Source: Hyphomicrobiales bacterium (GTDB lineage: Bacteria; Pseudomonadota; Alphaproteobacteria; Rhizobiales; JAKIUO01). From it: 15,926 nucleotides of DNA. The translations under genes and the position numbers were made by a program. This document shows, piece by piece, positions 13,230 to 15,926 of this stretch (positions within the stretch are counted from its first letter, which is position 1; the number at the start of each line of letters is the position of its first letter). The stretch spans positions 1 through 15,926 of the forward strand of contig JALXEI010000200.1 in NCBI GenBank assembly GCA_027069645.1, written 5' to 3'. The notes beneath the pieces are model-generated. The model was not told where the DNA came from, did no database searches, and saw only the letters and a program-made list of their open reading frames with translations.

Positions 13230-13442
13230 ATGAAAAAGGACGAACTGGCGCGCCTGCAAAAATATTTGCGTGGTGTTTTCAGGCTTGACGATCTGAACAT
13301 AAAGGCGCGTCCGAAAAAGGACGACAGCGCCGAGGTCTATATCAATGACGAGTTTATCGGCGTTATCTATCGCGACGATGAAGATGAGGACCTTTGCTAC
13401 AATTTCAATATGGCCATCCTTGAATTTGATCTGGAAGCATAA
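13230..13442 (+). CDS. DUF3126 family protein
   Basis: This 70-residue acidic protein matches DUF3126: LQKYLRGVFRLDDLNIKARPKKDDSAEVY, then FIGVIYRDDEDEDLCYNFNMAILEFDL. GAGGAAG precedes the ATG at good distance. It is soluble with no signal or membrane segment. Its position right after cysE is one I recall in other alphaproteobacteria and suggests cotranscription, but no function in cysteine metabolism is established as far as I know. Confidence 0.88.
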   Translation: MKKDELARLQKYLRGVFRLDDLNIKARPKKDDSAEVYINDEFIGVIYRDDEDEDLCYNFNMAILEFDLEA

Positions 13443-13492
13443 GTTCCGGCAAGGGCCATGCAGGCAAACGCAAACCGGTGGCGAAAATCCGA

Positions 13493-13780
13493 ATGAGTGA
13501 TGAAAGGCAGACCGTTCTGGTGACCATTACGGGCCGGGTGCAGGGTGTCTGGTTCCGCGACTGGACAAAGCGCCAGGCCGTTCGCCTCGGTCTTTTCGGC
13601 TGGGTGCGCAATCGTTCCGACAACAGCGTCGAGGCGCTGTTTCACGGCGAAAGCGGTGCGATTGAACAAATGATCGAAAAATGCCGTTCCGGTTCGCCCC
13701 TTTCCCGGGTTGATGATGTCGCTGTTGTCGATCAGCCGGATTATGAGGGCGAGGGATTTGAAATCCGCGCCACCGGTTGA
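13493..13780 (+). CDS. Acylphosphatase
   Basis: This 95-residue enzyme hydrolyses acyl phosphates. The signature GRVQGVWFRDWTKRQA (14-29) carries the phosphate-binding loop and catalytic R22, and GWVRNRSDNSVEA (36-48) carries the second catalytic residue, N40. ATG 13493 gives the usual length and has GGTGG about 10 nt upstream; a GTG at 13478 would add five residues (MAKIR). The stop (13778-13780) directly abuts the lipB stop (13781-13783) on the other strand, so the two transcripts must overlap at their 3' ends. It probably belongs to the cysE transcript, since no terminator separates them. Confidence 0.93.
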   Translation: MSDERQTVLVTITGRVQGVWFRDWTKRQAVRLGLFGWVRNRSDNSVEALFHGESGAIEQMIEKCRSGSPLSRVDDVAVVDQPDYEGEGFEIRATG

Positions 13781-14494
13781 TTACGCCTGTATTGAACGGC
13801 AGGTCTCTTTTACCGGTGTTTCGAATATTTTGACGAAGCTGGCGCGCAGCGCTTCATCGACCTCGCGCATGGATACCTTTACGCCCAGATCATGCAGGCT
13901 GGTGACGCCGTGGCCGCTGATGCCGCAGGGCACAATCCCGGCATAGTGTTCGAGATCGGGACAGACATTAAGAGCCATGCCGTGATAGCTGACCCAGCGG
14001 CGCAGCCTGATGCCGATGGCTGCAATCTTGTCCTCACACATCTCGCCATTGACCGGCGGCTTGTCGGGACGGGCCACCCAGACGCCAACACGGCCCTCGC
14101 GAATTTCACCCTTCACTTCAAAATGCGCCAGTGTTTCAATAACCCATTTTTCCAGCATTTCCACAAGCTTGCGTACATCCCGGCCGCGGCGGGTCAGGTC
14201 AAGCATGGTGTAGCAAATCCGCTGTCCCGGTCCATGATAGGTATATTGTCCACCGCGCCCCGTCTCGAACACCGGAAAGCGTCCGGCATCCAGCAGATCT
14301 CCCGGTCTGGCGCTGGTTCCCGCCGTGTACAGGGCAGGGTGCTGCAACAGCCAGACCTGTTCGGCGGCTTTTCGGGCGTGAATTTGTGCGACCTGTTTTT
14401 CCATTTCCGAAAGGGTGCTTTCATAGGGGCACAGATCGTCGAAATGACACCAATCCACCGTTGCACGGGAAAAATGTTGAAAAGATTTTACCAA
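13781..14494 (-). CDS. lipB: Lipoyl(octanoyl) transferase
   Basis: This 237-residue enzyme moves octanoate from acyl carrier protein to lipoyl domains of 2-oxoacid dehydrogenases and the glycine cleavage H protein. Signature regions are RGGQYTYHGPGQ (80-91), KIAAIGIRLRRWVSYHG with catalytic K156, and PCGISGHGVTSL with catalytic C190. The start is TTG at 14492-14494: AGGAGG (minus strand, 14502-14507) lies exactly 7 nt upstream and the next in-frame ATG would remove about 30 conserved residues. The partner lipA is not in the window. The gene is divergent from fliN. Confidence 0.95.
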   Translation of the reverse strand: MVKSFQHFSRATVDWCHFDDLCPYESTLSEMEKQVAQIHARKAAEQVWLLQHPALYTAGTSARPGDLLDAGRFPVFETGRGGQYTYHGPGQRICYTMLDLTRRGRDVRKLVEMLEKWVIETLAHFEVKGEIREGRVGVWVARPDKPPVNGEMCEDKIAAIGIRLRRWVSYHGMALNVCPDLEHYAGIVPCGISGHGVTSLHDLGVKVSMREVDEALRASFVKIFETPVKETCRSIQA

Positions 14495-14615
14495 TCGCTA
14501 ACCTCCTGTCGGGATAGTCGGATCACAAGGCTTGAATCTGCCATTCTCCGCGGCTCGATACGCAAAAAGTTTATCGATCGATCCGCCTGTCGATCACTAT
14601 AAACCAGGTGTTGCC

Positions 14616-14864
14616 ATGCGCGCTATTGATAAGGTTGAAGTCGAGCTGTCGGTCGTGCTGGGGCGCACCAATATGCCGATCCAGCAGTTGCTGAGACTGG
14701 GGCGCGGTGCTGTTATCATGCTGGATGAGAGTGAAAACGAACAGGTCGAGATTGTTGTCAACAATGCGCCGTTTGCCTGTGGTCAGGTGATTGTCCGGGA
14801 TCAGCAGGTTTGTGTTGAAATTGTCAGGCCGGTGGGCGCTGATGGCGAGCCGCTCGAATCATAA
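14616..14864 (+). CDS. fliN: FliN-type flagellar motor switch protein (short)
   Basis: This 82-residue protein is nearly all SpoA (FliM/FliN C-terminal) domain: VEVELSVVLGRTNMPIQQLLRLGRGAVIML, then EIVVNNAPFACGQVIVRDQQVCVEIV. It matches FliN at the usual positions (LGRT, LLxLxxG, VNxxxxxxGxVIV). FliN forms the bottom of the C-ring and helps switch rotation. ATG 14616 has AGGTG about 5 nt upstream; longer starts add no conserved sequence. It lacks the N-terminal region of many FliN proteins and stands apart from any flagellar operon here. A type III secretion (SctQ-like) SpoA protein is a possible alternative, but the isolated locus fits FliN better. Confidence 0.82.
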   Translation: MRAIDKVEVELSVVLGRTNMPIQQLLRLGRGAVIMLDESENEQVEIVVNNAPFACGQVIVRDQQVCVEIVRPVGADGEPLES

Positions 14865-14897
14865 AGCCGCTTTCCATATGCCTTGTTTCTGGGTGAT

Positions 14898-14927
14898 GAA
14901 AGAGGCTTGCTCCTCGCGCTTTATTTT
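14898..14927 (+). terminator. Possible weak terminator of fliN
   Basis: GAGG (14902-14905) and CCTC (14912-14915) form a short stem that AAA and TTT can extend across a GCGC bulge; ATTTT follows. It lies 34 nt after the fliN stop. The stem is short and imperfect. Confidence 0.3.
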
Positions 14928-14975
14928 GATACAGCTACGGCCTGCCTCGTAGCAAGCTCTCTCGTTGCGCTTGCT
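14905..14975. repeat. Three mutually exclusive pairing arms upstream of tRNA-Leu
   Basis: GCTTGCT occurs at 14905-14911 and 14969-14975, and its complement AGCAAGC at 14951-14957. The middle arm can pair with either, forming a long-range or an 11-nt-loop hairpin. A second hairpin GCTACG/CGTAGC (14934-14939 with 14948-14953) overlaps the middle arm and competes with both. The region lies between fliN and the tRNA. No clear tRNA promoter could be picked out of it. Confidence 0.4.
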
Positions 14976-14989
14976 GACATAAAAAGTGT

Positions 14990-15076
14990 GCGGCCGTGGC
15001 GGAACTGGTAGACGCGCAGCGTTGAGGTCGCTGTGGGCTTATGCCCGTGGAAGTTCGAGTCTTCTCGGCCGCACCA
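14990..15076 (+). tRNA. tRNA-Leu, anticodon GAG
   Basis: This 87-nt sequence folds as a class II tRNA. The acceptor arms are GCGGCCG (14990-14996) and CGGCCGC (15066-15072), followed by an encoded ACCA. The D-arm contains AACTGGTAGA. The anticodon stem CAGCG/CGCTG encloses TTGAGGT, giving anticodon GAG (15024-15026), which reads CUC and CUU. The long variable arm (GGGCTTATGCCC) is typical of leucine tRNA, and the T-arm contains GTTCGAGTC. No integrase or repeated 3' end is seen downstream, so it does not appear to be used as an attachment site here. Confidence 0.97.
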
Positions 15077-15232
15077 TTTCTTTTTTCAGTTTGTCTTTTT
15101 GCTCGTTCTGCCCCTTTTTCGGGGGCGGTTTCATATTGGCTTATCCGATATTTCCGGGCCTGGTATCCTGAAGGCTGTTGTGACCCGTTCGCGGAGCCGT
15201 TAACCGTGCATTGCGCGGTGGCGGTCCGGGAC

Positions 15233-15262
15233 TTGACCCGGTAGCTGCGAGGCTCCTATGCT
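15233..15262 (+). promoter_or_regulatory. Promoter of the small membrane protein gene
   Basis: TTGACC (15233-15238) and TATGCT (15257-15262) are separated by 18 bp, a good match to a housekeeping promoter. The start point would be near 15269, upstream of all three candidate starts of the next gene. The 15077-15232 stretch before it shows only a T-rich tract after the tRNA, which may end its transcript. Confidence 0.5.
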
Positions 15263-15321
15263 GGGGGCACAGGTGAGGGCGTTGTTAACAGGGGCCGGTG
15301 CGCCGGTGTGTGAGTACGGCG

Positions 15322-15633
15322 ATGTTATTTTATTTTCATATTGTTTTAACCGGTCTTGTGATTGCGGCGGCTTCAAATTCCCTTGCTGCCGTGGTTGGTG
15401 CGCCTTCGCCCCGTTATTATCCTGTTGTTGGTGGCAACGGCAATGTTGCAGGTGCGCTGGCGCTGTGGCTGCTGGCCGGTCCCGTGGCCCTGTTGCGGAT
15501 TGTTGCGGGCGCATTCCGGCGGCGCGAGGTTCTGAGCCTGTTTCCGCTCCTGGCGCTTGCCAGCGCAATCCTGTGGGCTTTTTGCCTCGGTGTTCTGCTT
15601 CTCGAGCTTTTTTTCGAGTTGTTTCTGGCCTGA
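15322..15633 (+). CDS. Small three-helix membrane protein, possibly DUF6949-like
   Basis: This is a 103-residue very hydrophobic protein with three likely membrane segments: FYFHIVLTGLVIAAASNSLA (about 3-22), AGALALWLLAGPVALLRIVA (about 43-62) and PLLALASAILWAFCLGVLLL (about 74-93). A basic loop (FRRRE) follows the second. The order, and the LLAGPVALLR element, resemble what I remember of DUF6949, an alphaproteobacterial family of unknown role; this is tentative. ATG 15322 was chosen so that the first helix starts at the N terminus. GTG 15298 (AGGGG only 3 nt upstream) or GTG 15310 are alternatives. It has its own promoter and no operon partner on this strand. Confidence 0.7.
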   Translation: MLFYFHIVLTGLVIAAASNSLAAVVGAPSPRYYPVVGGNGNVAGALALWLLAGPVALLRIVAGAFRRREVLSLFPLLALASAILWAFCLGVLLLELFFELFLA

Positions 15634-15676
15634 GATCCCAATTCAAAACGTCTTGCTGGTTTTCCCACATAAAAAA

Positions 15677-15712
15677 AAGCCGACGCTCTCGAGAGGGGTG
15701 AGAGGTCGGCTT
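15677..15712 (-). terminator. Intrinsic terminator of the right-edge minus-strand gene
   Basis: AAGCCGAC (15677-15684) pairs with GTCGGCTT (15705-15712), and inside it CTCTC (15686-15690) pairs with GAGAG (15700-15704), leaving a 9-nt loop and one bulged base. On the minus strand the hairpin runs into eight T (complement of A 15671-15678). On the plus strand no T-run follows, so it serves the minus-strand gene whose stop is at 15789. Confidence 0.85.
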
Positions 15713-15718
15713 CAGTTG

Positions 15719-15758
15719 AGGCCCGGATGTTTGGGAACGGAGGGGATGCTCCGGGCCT
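15719..15758. repeat. Second hairpin in the 3' untranslated region
   Basis: AGGCCCGGA (15719-15727) and TCCGGGCCT (15750-15758) form a 9-bp perfect stem with a 22-nt loop. TTGA and TCAA just outside can extend it across a bulge. It lies between the stop of the right-edge gene and its terminator, only 6 bp from the latter. It has no T-run on either strand. Confidence 0.6.
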
Positions 15759-15788
15759 TTCAAAGATGGTTGAAACAGGCTTTTGCCG

Positions 15789-15926
15789 TTATCTGGCCGA
15801 AGCGCTGGTGGCGGCGCTATCGTCCGTTGTACGCGGTTTGAGGGAGACCCAGCGTCGCGGATCGCGATAGCTTTGCCGTTTGTAAAAGCGGTAGGGCACC
15901 CTGTTCCAGGCCAGAACCTTTGAATT
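15789..15926 (-). CDS. C-terminal end of an unknown protein (partial at right edge)
   Basis: The minus strand is open from the window edge to a TAA at 15789-15791, giving 45 residues. The first 30 look protein-like (LAWNRVPYRFYKRQSYRDPR, then RWVSLKP), with many aromatic and basic residues. The last 15 are Ser/Ala/Thr-rich, as in a disordered tail. I cannot assign a family. The strong terminator on the same strand at 15677-15712, 77 nt beyond the stop, supports a real gene. Confidence 0.65.
   Translation of the reverse strand, partial: NSKVLAWNRVPYRFYKRQSYRDPRRWVSLKPRTTDDSAATSASAR

Noticed and set aside
14986..15171. 61-residue ORF across tRNA-Leu
   Set aside because: It is the tRNA and its T-rich trailer read as protein.
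14990..15297. tRNA-Leu as an integration site for a mobile element
   Set aside because: No integrase, no direct repeat of the tRNA 3' end downstream within the window, and no change in gene type.
15200..15763. 187-residue minus-strand ORF
   Set aside because: Crosses the strong minus-strand terminator, the membrane protein gene and its promoter; polar low-complexity translation typical of a shadow.

Overview
The window looks like ordinary chromosome of an alphaproteobacterium. It carries several small families I know mainly from that class: DUF2007, DUF3126, DUF5330, a DnaA-domain-IV-like helix-turn-helix protein paired with DUF6456, and a RT0821/Lpp0805-type surface protein. Genes are densely packed, the sequence is GC-rich apart from one AT-rich island, and a fliN-type gene suggests a flagellated cell. 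I cannot name the genus. I see no integrase, transposase, phage gene or CRISPR array.

Layout. 1-61 is the tail of an unknown + strand gene. 149-1168 (-) is a polyprenyl diphosphate synthase, divergent from a DUF2007 gene and a TrmN6-like tRNA methyltransferase (1368-2381, +). 2395-2739 (-) is a small protein of unknown function. An AT-rich island (about 2770-2960) follows. It separates that gene from a + strand pair: a DnaA-C-terminal-like HTH protein (3000-3464) and a DUF6456 protein (3461-4309). The pair overlaps by ATGA and is preceded by a possible 10-codon leader ORF.

4334-7980 is a run of minus-strand genes. In transcription order they are a surface-antigen-like secreted protein, peptide deformylase, a secreted basic protein of unknown function, pyroglutamyl peptidase, a DUF5330 protein and SufE. 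pdxH (+) and moaD (-) then converge. A membrane GT2 glycosyltransferase (9124-10962, +) converges on a response regulator/Hpt pair (12094-10968, -). cysE, a DUF3126 gene and acylphosphatase run on +. lipB (-, TTG start) abuts acylphosphatase and is divergent from a short fliN-type gene (+). tRNA-Leu(GAG) lies at 14990-15076. A small membrane protein (+) and the 3' end of an unknown minus-strand gene with two downstream hairpins close the window.

Most genes are housekeeping: prenyl chain synthesis, tRNA modification, N-terminal deformylation, Fe-S assembly, PLP, molybdopterin, cysteine and lipoate. The less understood parts are the DnaA-like/DUF6456 locus and the response regulator/Hpt/glycosyltransferase cluster. 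In the first, the AT-rich island, DnaA-box-like 9-mers, leader ORF and C9 tract all lie within about 250 bp. No clear novel defence or mobile system is visible. All calls come from reading the sequence; no database search was run.
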